From the NCBI GenBank assembly GCA_031002005.1, contig JARYHS010008074.1, positions 175,484,494 through 175,548,493 on the forward strand: a DNA stretch of 64,000 nt, given 5' to 3'. The notes beneath the pieces were generated by a model, which had not been told where the DNA came from, did no database searches, and was given only the letters and a program-made list of their open reading frames with translations. The stretch is from Vandiemenella viatica. Its lineage: Eukaryota > Arthropoda > Insecta > Orthoptera > Morabidae. The first letter of the stretch is position 1; the number at the start of each line of letters is the position of its first letter. Positions 36,050 through 46,411 of the stretch are shown piece by piece. Position numbers and translations under genes: made by a program.

Positions 36050-36589
36050 GTTCATTGTGACGCCTTTTGGTAGGCAACCACTGCCTCACGAGTTTCGCCG
36101 TATCCGTTCATGTGACGTATCATACATACTAGCGAGTACCACAGTTTTCAGGTCTATGACAAGATTTCAACATTTATCATTAATCATTAAAAAACCGATT
36201 GGTGACTTGGTGGTGACAGGTTTAGCTGTTAAAAGTGATGCCCAACGTACGCCCTGAATACTGTCAGAACTTGTATTTCTCGTTGCAAAGAAAATCTGAA
36301 AAAATGGGGCTACATCCGAGAGGGCGAGCTTTGTGACTGTGTGGAAGTGCAGGACTCACAACACCTGCTGATTTGCAATTCACTACTAGCCTCTTCACAG
36401 CAAGTGATAAGGCCATCCAGGCTACTGCTTACTGGGTCACTTGCGGGATATAACTAACTGCCGATTCTGGCTATGCGATAGAGTTGTTCAGTTCGTTTGT
36501 GTAATTGTATTTTAATATTGTGTATTAAGTTTATCTCCTTAAATTGTAATAAAGTGGTGTATTGAACACAAATAAATAAATAAATAAGT
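36050..36589 (+). pseudogene. Jockey-like LINE 3' end with AAATA tail
   Basis: The frame at 36251-36457 ends in a stop and encodes LNTVRTCISRCKENLKKWGY followed by LCDCVEVQDSQHLLIC. That CDC...H...C cluster is the C-terminal cysteine/histidine box of many insect Jockey/I-type ORF2 proteins (typically TLNRVRTG...CDCG...QT..HIL..C). The upstream part is degraded. The 3' end has AATAAAGTGG and closes in four AAATA-type repeats at 36568-36589, a usual LINE tail. This LINE is of a different type from the RTE-like copies. Confidence 0.75.
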
Positions 36590-36857
36590 TAGAGTGGAGA
36601 AAGCACTATGGGTAAGAAAAGGTTTGGAATTCTGCATTAATCATTGATTAATCGCCTTGGCGGCGTTTTGTTAACTCTTCTTCGAAGCCGTAGTACATGC
36701 ATAGAGTATGCAGACTCATGCATTTCTGCTGTGTATTGCTCTTTGGAGACAAAAAAATTAGAGAGGTTTAAAAAGAAGAGTAGGACATAAATACGAGTAT
36801 AGATTTCTGAAGTAAATGAGAAATATTTTGCAGATCATTTACCTTTTATTATACTTA

Positions 36858-37074
36858 GGGCTTCAAAGCTCTACGTTGACGTCGAGGTGATTAAAGCCAA
36901 GAGAAGACGTGGGTAATTTTACCATTAACATTTGATGGCCTCATCTCAGTGTTCGCCTGGAATTATTTCAGAGGACCTTAAAAACTCAAAATCTGAATGG
37001 ATGGGCGGATGGGAGTTTGAACCAATCTCCTCCCAGTTGCCAGCCCCGAACGTTACTGTTCACTCCACGGTACT
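36858..37074 (-). repeat. tRNA-derived SINE, old copy
   Basis: Minus strand: a head with GGAGTGAACAGTAACGTTCG, a worn B box (GGTTCAAACTCCC), CCATCCATTCAGATTTTGAG, a core with AGGCGAACAC, and the tail CACCTCGACGTCAACGTAGA. It is strongly diverged. Confidence 0.8.
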
Positions 37075-37302
37075 GATTCATTTGGCAGGACTTAATCGAA
37101 TGTAATTCTGTCGTAAGGATGAGAGGTGTCACCATTCGTTAGGAATTGGTGTCCATCTGCGTGTTAGGAATTTCTGTTACCAATTTGTGTAATTTAGTGA
37201 TCGAAAAGGTAGTCATTACATTACAGGAGGGTGCGTTGCACCTCTCCTATGGTATTATGCATGGCAAGAGATATACAGGATATGACAAAAAGTGCCTATG
37301 GG

Positions 37303-37385
37303 ATAGCTTAAGGAACCATCCCGGCATTCCCCTGGAGCGATCTAGGAAAACCATAGAAAATCTAGATCAGAATGGCTGGAACTGT
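37303..37385 (-). repeat. SINE core fragment
   Basis: GGAACCATCCCGGCATTCCC, CTGGAGCGATCTAGGAAAAC and CATAGAAAATCTAGATCAGA match the inverted SINE core. The head and tail are missing. It abuts the 3' end of the LINE fragment at 37.4 kb. Confidence 0.7.
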
Positions 37386-37399
37386 TTCTAGAGACCTAC

Positions 37400-38418
37400 T
37401 CCTGTCAGATTCTCAGTTTTCTAGCTCAATAAATCTTTTATGACCCGTATCCTAGTAGTTCTTCGATAAGGTTAGTATAGAAAGGATTCGGTTTGGACCT
37501 CGATTTCTCTTATTTTCTCTGTGATTCCTGGATATGAATGTTGCTGGTGGTAAAATGTGCTCGTTGTCATCCTGAAATAGGTCTTGCATGAAATTTCAAA
37601 TTAACCTCTAACGAGAACAACTCCTACAGTGTTGCAGATTTTCTCAACCCAATCCCGTAAATATCATACTTACGCTTCCCCTCCAGCAACATATACCTGT
37701 CAGGAATCGCGCGGCTCCTCTTTGAACATTTTCTAATACCTCCATTAGATCCACATAGAAGAACAATATTCTAAGCTAGGTCACAGTAGAGCTTTAGATG
37801 CAATTGATTTAAATTCTGGCAACGCTGGTTTAGATAAGAATTTAAGAAATTAGGTGTATTAAGCTTTCAATAATTTCATTCCGCAACAAATTATTATGAA
37901 TTGTTGCCACTAGGTATTTTTCGGAATCTACCGTAGAAAGGACGGTGTCATTAATTGTATATTCAGAACCAAATGGTGACAGCTTTTTACTTATATACGT
38001 GACTTGACACTTTTTATCGTTTATTTCGAACTGTCTGTCTTCACAAAACGCTATTATTTTCACATTGCGTTGCAACAAAGAGCAATCGTCGTGCGTTTTT
38101 ATTTCCCATTAAATAATAGCATCCTTTGCAAACAGTTTTAGCATCCACTCCATTTTGTCGCCCAAATCATCTCTGCAAATTATTGACGTATATGAGAAAC
38201 AACAGGGGCCCTATCACGTTTTCCTGGGGGACATCGAACATCACATGGATCGATAATAAACTATAATCATTGAGAATCTGCGTTCTGCCCTTTAAAAAGT
38301 AGACAACTGAATTGCAGAATTGCTGTAGCTATGAAATTTTGTAAGTAACTAAATAAGAGGCACAGTATAGAATTCGTTTTTTAAACTCTAATAAAACTAA
38401 ATCGACTTGAGATGACTC
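37400..38418 (-). pseudogene. CR1/Jockey-like LINE, 3' part (split by LTR insertion)
   Basis: Minus strand, in order: LLKGRTQILND; DVPQENVIGPLLFLIYVNN at about 38250, matching the VPQG..LGPLLF box; LGDKMEWMLKLFAKDAII at about 38130, the catalytic box with the first D of ADD changed to K; then FEINDKKCQVTYISKKLS and INDTVLSTVDSEKYL at 37842-38078. The C-terminal part LEYCSSMW..VQRGAARFLTG lies at about 37.68-37.77 kb. Frameshifts and the changed catalytic box make it dead. The upstream part of the same gene continues beyond the LTR element at 40.33 kb. Confidence 0.85.
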
Positions 38419-38422
38419 ATCT

Positions 38423-38785
38423 TGTAAAATTATTATTATTTATTTATTTATATATCTTTCCATTTACTTTATTGCTGCTTCTTTACATTAACAAATACAA
38501 TTATACTTTCATCCAAACTTCGCCGTACTACACACCATCTCTGCTTCTCATCTGTTTTCTATCGTCACAGATCTTCCTCCCTGCACTGTTTGTTCCAGAG
38601 ATTTTCTTGTAACACACATCTTTGCTCTTGCATGGTAACTATTAACGTATCTTTTCCTTTTACAAAAAATGAAATAAATTAAACACACACACAAAAAACA
38701 TAATCTTACCTTTAAATATACAAACATAAAACAATGAAACTGAAATAATAATAAAAAAAAATGTAAGGAGCTATGTTTCCTTACA
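38423..38785 (-). repeat. 3' LTR of the nested element
   Basis: It is nearly identical to 39975-40331. It contains TTGCTGCTTCTTTACATTAA and ends GAGCTATGTTTCCTTACA on the plus strand. The polypurine tract expected next to it is weak (GGCCGAGCGGATA on the minus strand). Confidence 0.9.
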
Positions 38786-38975
38786 TATCCGCTCGGCCAA
38801 TTTTCACAAAAATTTGTGTCAAATTTTTTGTGATATAATTTCATTCACCGAAATATATATTTTTAAACATAGTTACATTCATTCATTTCCTTTACCTACT
38901 CCCGGTATAACTTTAGATCACATATATTTCTTAATTCAAATCCCAACAATTCCTCTGATTCAATATTCTCATGTG

Positions 38976-39875
38976 TCACTCCCTCTTCATCTTCACGTTC
39001 CCTATCGTTGCATCTTCCTTGCACTCTCCACCACCTTTCTTCCACTCGCACCTTACAATGTTGTGGCCCTCGTGGTACATATCGAGCCCTTTCTTCTTTT
39101 TCACCTTTCCTCTGGTTGATTCATTCTTATCATCTCCCACTGTATTGTTCTTTATTAGCCAACTTTTTATCTCATTTTCTTCTTCACTTTCTTCGTTAGT
39201 CGCCACTCTGTCCCTCGAAAGTACGTAGTCTCCATTCTCTTCTTCCACGCTAGTCTCTTTTTCACTTTCTTCTGCATCTTCATAATCTTCCCCATCTTCA
39301 ATGATTTCGTCCATTTCTTCCGCTTCCAACTCATAATTTCCCTCATTCTTATCCGTGAAAGTAGAAAGCATTTCACTCTTCCTCCTGGTTTCTTGGTTTA
39401 TTTTCTGGTCACTGTTTTCCCATTCTTTCATTTTTGCAAGGCCAATTATCTCATTTTGCTCTGCTTTCCTCTTCTCAACATTATTACACTCGATCTCTTG
39501 TATCTGTTCTAAACTCTCCCACCATTTCAATGGTCCGTTGTTATCAGACATTGTGTTCAATTTCTTGTCAAACCTTCGCTTATCTTCGCTGTCATTTTCT
39601 GTCCCGTCTCCTTCAGTCTCCATTTCTAGCTTTTATTTACAGGTTTTCCTAACTTGCTTTAACCTGCTTTCTACCTCTTCTTCCGCTTCTTTGTCCACCG
39701 CTTTGTTACAATTTCCTCCCTTTCTCCACTCTTGTATCAATTGCTGTTGATTATGATTCATTTTCTGCATTTCGCGCCTCGTCTCCATCTGTTCTTGAAT
39801 AATCATAGCCAACATTTCTTTTATGTACTCACTCTCCTCATTGCACAGATTCTTCTCCGCGATGCCAGTTGCCAT
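38976..39875 (-). pseudogene. Gag-like ORF interrupted by one stop codon
   Basis: Two minus-strand frames, 39875-39633 (80 codons) and 39623-38976 (215 codons), lie in the same phase and are separated by a single TAA, so together they form one frame of about 300 codons. The first part is a predicted coiled coil (IKEMLAMIIQEQMETRREMQ, then KMNHNQQQLIQEWRKGG). The second is extremely acidic and lysine-rich (EEMDEIIEDGEDYEDAEESE). Similar coiled-coil starts are common in gag proteins of insect LTR elements. There is no zinc knuckle, protease, RT or integrase. The stop could be a mutation or a readthrough site. Confidence 0.6.
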
Positions 39876-39974
39876 TCTTATTTCAAAATTTTCGTCACTT
39901 CCTTTCCGAAGATTACAGGCTTCTTTTATTACGAGCTAAATAATTAGCTCTGCGTCACGGTCACAGTCGCCACA

Positions 39975-40331
39975 TGTAAAATTTTTATTTATTTTTTTAT
40001 ATCTTTCCATTTACTTTATTGCTGCTTCTTTACATTAACAAATACAATTATACTTTCATCCAAACTTCGCCGTACTACACACCATCTCTGCTTCTCATCT
40101 GTTTTCTATCGTCACAGATCTTCCTCCCTGCACTGTTTGTTCCAGAGATTTTCTTGTAACACACATCTTTGCTCTTGCATAGTAACTATTAACGTATCTT
40201 TTCCTTTTACAAAAAATGAAATAAATTAAACACACACAAAAAAAACATAATCTTACCTTTAAATATACAAACATAAAACAATGAAACTGAAATAATAATA
40301 AAAAAAATGTAAGGAGCTATGTTTCCTTACA
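39975..40331 (-). repeat. 5' LTR of the nested element
   Basis: This is the partner of the LTR at 38423. Transcription on the minus strand would start here. It differs by CATAGTAAC for CATGGTAAC and by lengths of the ACAC and A-run tracts. Confidence 0.9.
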
Positions 40332-40335
40332 ATCT

Positions 40336-40660
40336 GTAATACGGCCCAAGAAAAGCATGAAAAGCTTAATCCGTATTGATTTGAGTTTAATAGCGCTCCT
40401 TTATCCATCAAAAAATGCATGACACTTGAATAGATAGTCTGTACTAAAATTCTGCAAAATGACATGCCTACTACTATGAGAATCATTAACATTCCCTCTC
40501 TTAAACACTGGAATTACTATGGCTGTATACCATCCAACTTGTTTCCTTGATTTAAGGAGGCGACATATAATTTCATAGAATAAAGCGCAATTTAGTTTTG
40601 CATGCTTGTTGTAGAATCAAGTTGAAATACCGTCTTGTCTTAGAGACTTAGCACTTTTAC
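40336..40660 (-). pseudogene. CR1/Jockey-like LINE, 5' part of the split gene
   Basis: On the minus strand the frame reads ISTWILQQACKTKL, then a degraded stretch with VGWYTAIVIPVFKRGNVND, SHSSRHVILQNFSTDYL and GALLNSNQYGLSFS. These correspond to the GPDGI..ILK, W..A.VVPIFKKGDR, NYRPVSL and LL..NQFGFR boxes of the RT finger/palm region. Removing the LTR element and one copy of ATCT joins this end to the segment at 38418, so both belong to one LINE copy that was already present when the LTR element inserted. Confidence 0.78.
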
Positions 40661-40771
40661 GTGGTTATTCTCTCGAGATCAAAAACAGGTTCTTTCATAA
40701 TTTTGTCGGTACGAATGATTTATTGTAAATAATGGAAGGATAAGGGCTGGTATGTCAACCTTTCTTTGGTT

Positions 40772-41002
40772 GGGTCTTAACGCCTCTTCTACGTCGAAAT
40801 CAGTGGAACCAGAAGGAGATTGGGAACAAGGAAATTGGAGGATTTCGGTCTTGCCATTTTCATGGAATCATCCTAGCATTTTTCCTGAAATGATTTCGAA
40901 AAATCATGAGAAATCGAAATCTTGATGGCGGGGCCGGAGATCCAATGCGTGTCCTTGCAAAACCCAGGCCTGAACATTATTCGCTCAGCCACCAGGATCG
41001 GT
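40772..41002 (-). repeat. tRNA-derived SINE, old copy
   Basis: Minus strand: ACCGATCCTGGTGGCTGAGC, a lost B box, TCTCATGATTTTTCGAAATC, a worn core, and a tail with TTTCGACGTAGAAGAGGCGT. Many changes and no long A-tail. Confidence 0.78.
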
Positions 41003-41740
41003 TTATACCCTCTTTTGTTTGGAATATTCACCTGTCCCTTCTAATCAAAAGCAAAGTAGGAAACCTTTCCATCACCGAGGATATTTTGCAACGATGAAAT
41101 CGGCAACGCGTCAGCTAAGTAATCGTTAAAAACCCTTTGCTGCCCAAACAATTTATTTTTGTAAACAATTTGGATTATGCTTGAACTATTTGGTGTTGAT
41201 ATTTATACTGGTTATGAAAAAACTTAATAAAATTTTGTATATTCTTTGAAAGTAGTCTTAGGTGCAAAAGCATGAATGAAACATTATTAAAGAAAATAAA
41301 CATACTTACCGTAGGCTGCTAAATAAAGCTAAGATCGTTTTTTGAAGCGTTACCATAACACAAATTTGGTGCTCACTTCACGATCAGTGAACCAGGAGAT
41401 ATAGAAGAGCAACAGCCTTTGTTATTTTATTGTTATTTTTTCTTATCATATAACTGTCAAGATTTTTATTTCATTATTCCCCTTCTGATGTATATTGTTG
41501 GAACTTTGCAAATTGTACTGTACATGTATTTGTTTTCTTTTTTATTGTAACTTTCTTAAGTTCTTATGTTTACAAATGTCTCTTTTCTTTTTAAGGTTCT
41601 TAAGTGTTTAATAAGCGTACGAAAGTTGTAAGTACCATATAACCCAATCGTGTTTGGTATTTTTAGATTCGTAAGATTTCTCTACATCCATTGGTGCTAC
41701 ATTGTCTTGCATTTTCCTTGTCAATGTTTGAGTTACAAGT
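41003..41740. other. Unassigned AT-rich DNA
   Basis: No gene or repeat is recognised before the short exon candidate at 41748. Confidence 0.4.
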
Positions 41741-41747
41741 GACGAAG

Positions 41748-41792
41748 ATGGCTGCTCAGCGGCAGCGGTACGGTTTTGTCCTTAATTCCCAA
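41748..41792 (+). CDS. Candidate first coding exon (15 codons), unassigned
   Basis: ATG at 41748 is preceded by GACGAAG, a purine-rich favourable start context, and followed by GCTGCTCAGCGGCAGCGGTA, which is GC-richer than its surroundings. The frame encodes MAAQRQRYGFVLNSQ, then meets GTAAAT, an acceptable splice donor, at a codon boundary. Continued reading hits a stop within about a dozen codons. MA..RQYG-LIL starts occur in NSRP1-type splicing regulators, but the resemblance is too short to name a gene. There is no supporting downstream exon in the window, so this may be chance. Confidence 0.2.
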
Positions 41793-42278
41793 GTAAATAT
41801 TCTCCTGGTGATATTTCATTAGCTAATTTATTTTAATCCGTAAAGCCTTTATATTTTATCAGTATAGGTCTACTTTGTGATAGATTTACATTCGTTTTTG
41901 TCTCTTTTCTCTTGTTATCCCTCAGTATTTTCATAGATCAAGCATGTAAAAGTATTACTTATTTTAGTTCCACGGTACTAAATTGTAGCTGGTAGTCCAA
42001 TTAAAAATTTAAAAAACGTTTTCCTGACCGGGGGATCACTTTACATCATGCAAAGTTTCCGCAAATTTTATTTACAATGTTTAGCATTCATAAAATACTA
42101 AAATGATCGTCCTTGAGGTTAACAAGGCTCAAAACAACATGCGGCGCATACTGACAGCCATTATCAGAGCTACCTTTGAAATCCCGTCACCGGAAGTGCG
42201 AGAGGTGATGTGAGTTTTGGCTTAACGAAAACCATGCAGGCACTAGACCTCTAAACAAAAGCACATTCTTTTCAGTTA

Positions 42279-42895
42279 GGCCGGTCTCACATCGGAATCG
42301 ACTACGTCCGACAGCCAACTACGGACGACTGGATGATACGACTTGAGTTCTCACACTGATGTAGCGCTCTTGTCGGTGTCATTCGTCTTTCACAGGCAGA
42401 ATCCCGAGAAATTCTGTGACTACTTCCGTATGAATTTGAACTCGTTCAATTATATTCTCCAAAATGCTAAATCCGAGCTGACGAAACACTGCAATTAGCG
42501 CCATGTAATATCGGCTCTTGCACTGAGGTGAGGCATTAAAAAATATTAACTAAAACGAAATTTCTAACTTCGGTATCTTTCATGAAAACAATTTAAACTT
42601 TAAACTTACAATTAAATTTTTAACAGGTGTAACTAGTATTCAGTCATACATTTTACAACTTATAGATTAAAGAAAGAAAAAAACCTCACTCCGGAAAAAA
42701 GTCGAACTTTCCATCGATCAGGAAAATACACGACAAAAGCTGTACGATAACAAAAAATAAAAACGAACTTTCCAAACAAATTTCACTAAGTCTTGCGTTG
42801 TACAATTAAAATTTCCAACCTGTTGGGATCGAGTCGTACGGGTGACTACGGACGACCATAAATCTGACGTTGTCGCTTCCAGTATGAGAACAGCT
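42279..42895 (+). mobile_element. PIF/Harbinger-like DNA element, internally deleted
   Basis: The left end GGCCGGTCTCACATCGGAAT and the right end, read inverted, AGCTGTTCTCATACTGGAAG match at about 22 of the first 30 positions. TTA flanks both sides (42276-42278 and 42896-42898), the 3-bp duplication expected of Harbinger elements. The subterminal word ACTACGGACGAC occurs near each end (about 42321 and 42846). Only a transposase fragment remains inside, so the element is non-autonomous or dead. Confidence 0.7.
42388..42528 (+). pseudogene. Harbinger-like transposase N-terminal fragment
   Basis: The frame encodes FHRQNPEKFCDYFRMNLNSF, then NYILQNAKSELTKHCN, a stop, and RHVISALALR. It resembles the HARBI1-family segment of type FRMS...F..LL..L...L....(N)R.AIS...RLA.TLR. 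The catalytic DDE domain is missing. In the family this protein cuts and moves the element together with a Myb-like partner; here it is only a relic. Confidence 0.6.
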
Positions 42896-42898
42896 TTA

Positions 42899-43955
42899 AA
42901 TGATTTTCGAGGTATATCAATTATGTAGGACGGTACAACAAACCTAGCGATTCAATGATGACCAAGTGCGTTGCGAGCATATATATTATTGGCTTCCGTA
43001 GCATTTATATTTTCGTCATGTCGATATTCTGCTCCAGTCTTCACTAAAGTCGAATTACCCATTATGTAAGGTGGTGATAATACATGAAAGACACTAAACA
43101 ACATTCCTTGGTAAGGTGTAGAGGTTTAGTAAATAAAAATTAAAAAAGATAAGTGAACCCTTTCAGGTACCTCATACAACAATGAAGATCAACATTAATT
43201 TAAAAGAACGTGAAATCTTCATAACAAACATTTTTTAATTTTCTTAGTTCCCTATCCATCAGTAGCTTACCTACTTACTCGTTTTATTATCTATGTGAGA
43301 TCATGATACCTAATAAGAGGATACATACACTCATTTAAAATTTCCAAATATATTACCAAAAATTTGTTTCTTTACGACTTTTATTGTAAGGGTGGATTAA
43401 TTATCCATAGCCAGTGTTTGCCACGAAATTTACAACCGATTTGCTGTCTTTGTAGATATTCATTGTTAAAATCTCAACAAAAAAAAAAAAAGCAGTTAGG
43501 CGTATTATTCAAATTTAATCTGTTGTAAAGTCACTATTCCACAGTACTCTGCGGACCTGTAGGGTACCCCAATAAAGTATTCAAATTCGTGATGGTAACA
43601 ACTGATGAATAAATTTTACGAGTACGTCGCTAATGTGATAAGGCTTTTATAGTTCGCGAACTATATGTCTACTGATACCAACTACGAATTGAATAAATGC
43701 TATTCTATATCTGTAAACAAAATGCGTGTGTCTGAGGGTTTGTTATGTCATCTCACAAAAATTGCCGCACCTATAAGTATGTGGTTTTCACTGTTTGAAA
43801 CCTCATGTTTTAACTACAAATTTGTTGTATTTCTTTGACTACACGACCGGGGAAGGGAGGAAGAAACTATAATAATTTCGAGACGGGGAAATCATTCTCT
43901 TTCTTAGATGAACACTTCTTTCAAGATTTACACATAAAGAATCACATTACTATTA
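42899..43955. other. Unassigned AT-rich DNA
   Basis: There is no supported gene. Confidence 0.4.
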
Positions 43956-43959
43956 TTTG

Positions 43960-45560
43960 AATTATTATTTTTTACTTCGGTTATTTCTTTCATTAATTTT
44001 TCATAAACGAAATATTTTAATTGAAAGTAATACTTAATCTGAAACTCACCAGTGATGAAACTATTATCTGAATTCTATTAACATAGTTTTTTAACTTCGG
44101 TTATTCATCTCTTAAGCTTTTTTTAATTTTTAAATTATACAGCAGTAGATTAAAATAACCAAATATTATTCAAACTACGGCATCATACATTAAAATTTCA
44201 ATAAGCATAACGAAATTGTTATATTTAACTTACGGTATACATCTTTATGCTTAGTGTTGATACTAGATAGCATGATTGTTTACTTAAGGTAACTGTTAGG
44301 GAAATGACTGTTTAAGATCTCAGATATATTTCTAACCAAAGCTTATGCTTAGTGTAGATGTCGTGTGGATCAATATAAAGAACCTTTTTTCCTAATGCCA
44401 TCTCGGAAGAGATCTTACCTACCAGCATCAACTTCAAAAGATGTAAAAAATGTCGCCTCGATTGATGAAATGAGGGGTCACGCATAAATTACGGAACAGT
44501 TTTGGATAGGGTTTTCACAATTTAAATGCTTTAGGCTATGACTTAAAATCTGAGGTGTGTAAAATTAAAATACATAACCTAGTACCGGAGAAGAAAATTA
44601 AAATATAGCATAAACACAAAAAATATTATTATAATTTGGTATAGTTTAAAAACTTTTAAATTGATTTTGGCGGGATTTTCACAATTTGAAAGCATTGGGT
44701 CTGCTCGAAAATTTTAAATAAACTTCATGTCATAACATTGCCTTAACTGGATATTCAGCAGAAGATTAGAATCTACTCAGAATTAACAAAAAATTCTCAC
44801 TATTCTAATCCTATCTATCCGCCCTTTCTATAAGTACCTCTAAACCCGATAGAGGGCAACACTCTTGTCGAAGCCTAAGAGCTAGACTGATAGTATCTTT
44901 TTTACATGAGTACTGTAATAATGAATCTACATGTAAAAAATTAAATCCTACTTACACTGTTGATTCATGACATTATTTGTACCAATGTTAGTAAATTAAA
45001 GACTACAATTTTCAATTCAACAAAAAACGAAAATTTCTTTTGGACGAAGTGACAGGCAAACGCTTTAACATGTAGCTTTTAACTACACGAAACGGATTGG
45101 TGGCAAAGATTGTATTATTTAGTTTTTTGTGTATCTGTTATAAGAATAAAACGTTTATATGTTACATCTTTAAATAGATCTTACCTTTAGCCGTCAACAA
45201 CAAATTTTTATACTGTATTTACTTTACCGTAAAGATTATAGACAGATCCATAGAATCTTAATTCATCGTCGTCGAGATATTTTTTTTATTATTTATTGGT
45301 CCAAGCATTCCGACGTAATTTTCAAAGTTAGAAAAGTTTTAATTTGACTAAAATCTGCTCCGATAATTTCTTTCATTAATATTTTTTCCGTATTTGAAAA
45401 TATAATTTTTTCTTGCATTAACTGTTGCTAAGATACTACATCACACACACTTTTCGATTTTGATCGGGTTTTAATGGTTTGAAAGCTTATGGTCGTGTCT
45501 TAAAATTAAATAGTAATAATGGCGGTATAATAATATCTTTTTTCCGGAATTTTCAGTTGC
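43960..45560. repeat. Degenerate repeat region with recurring short blocks
   Basis: ACTTCGGTTATT occurs at about 43975 and 44094, TATGCTTAGTGT at about 44248 and 44346, TTTTCACAATTT at 44509 and 44674 (each followed by AA-TGC/AAAGC), and TTTCTTTCATTAAT at about 43985 and 45368. The spacing is irregular (about 100-170 bp). It looks like an old tandem array or a decayed Helitron-like or LINE-derived sequence. Similar TTTTCACAAT blocks recur near 60.7-60.8 kb. Confidence 0.4.
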
Positions 45561-46165
45561 CTATGGTTGGATAGATAAAGTGGGGAGGGGAACACACTTA
45601 TAACATTTTGTGAACTCATATTCCACAAAATACTCAGAAACTAAAATTATCCCGTATGAATATTAATAAAATTTTCGAACACATTTTCAACACGGCCACA
45701 CTTGGTGGAGAAGCGAGGGAAAAAGTAATTTCTGATTTAAATGTACTGGGAGGTGACTGATAAACTTTTTTTGTGTACCTGTCTACGTGTTTAGCTGTCT
45801 GTTCAATGCTAAGTAAAATGCTTACTGTGAAGTGTCATTAGATAAGATCCAAATGCAAGGAATTAGTAGCCTATTAAATGTGGACAGAGGAACTTAAGGA
45901 AACTGTGTCATGTATGTTCAGAATTTTGACAGCGGAATCCTCAAAACTATTAAAATAGCTGTTTTTAATTCAGGACTGTGTTAGGTAACTTGGTGAATTT
46001 TAAACATTCTGGTGATTAATTAGACTGATAGAACTGTAAATAGTGGAAAATAGTGGGTTGTATTAACTATTGAAAATGTCTGAGCCATAACGAAAGAATC
46101 TGGAAACTCAATATTATGTTCCCTCTTTTTAATTCTTTCTTGTTGATGGGCTCATTAACCCTCTT

Positions 46166-46411
46166 ACAGAGCTTGGTGGGTGAGCGCTTAGCGGTTAGCG
46201 CTCTGGCCTCACATTCGGGAGGACGGCGGTTCGAATCCCCGTCCGGACATCCAGATTTGGGTTTTGCATGGTTTCCCCAAATAACTCCAGGCGTATACAG
46301 AAATGCTTCCTTAAAAAGGCCATGGCCGAATTCCTTCCCGTTCCTTGTAGCCAATCTCGCCTCTAATGACCTTGACGTCGACGAGGCGTAAAGCCATAGG
46401 GAAAAAAAAAA
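46166..46411 (+). repeat. tRNA-derived SINE, subfamily A, full length
   Basis: The head is ACAGAGCTTGGTGGGTGAGC with a 7-base duplication of the AGCGGTT region. The B box CGGTTCGAATCCCCG is followed by CCAGATTTGGGTTTTGCATG, the core, and the tail CGCCTC-TAATGACCTTGACGTCGAC-GAGGCG. It ends in TAAAGCCATAGGGA and an A-run. CTCTTA lies at both borders and may be the target duplication. Confidence 0.92.

Larger units (their letters stand above)
38423..40331 (-). mobile_element. Gag-only LTR retrotransposon nested in a LINE
   Basis: Two long terminal repeats of 363 and 357 bp flank a 1,189-bp interior. Each begins TGTAA and ends TTACA, and ATCT lies outside both ends (38419-38422 and 40332-40335), a 4-bp target duplication. 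Directly inside the LTR at the 39975 end, the minus strand reads TGTGGCGACTGTGACCGTGA, a TGGCGAC-type primer binding site, so transcription runs on the minus strand. The interior has a gag-like frame but no room for pol, so the element depends on enzymes supplied in trans. LTRs differ by only a few bases and indels, suggesting recent insertion. Ty3/Gypsy affiliation is likely from the primer site; this is inference. Confidence 0.9.

Noticed and set aside
38976..39623. 215-codon minus frame as a host gene
   Set aside because: It lies wholly between paired LTRs with a target duplication and is preceded in phase by a gag-like coiled coil.
39355..39750. 131-codon plus-strand frame opposite the gag-like ORF
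   Set aside because: It is the antisense shadow of an acidic/lysine-rich frame, giving Ser/Phe/Leu-rich translation.
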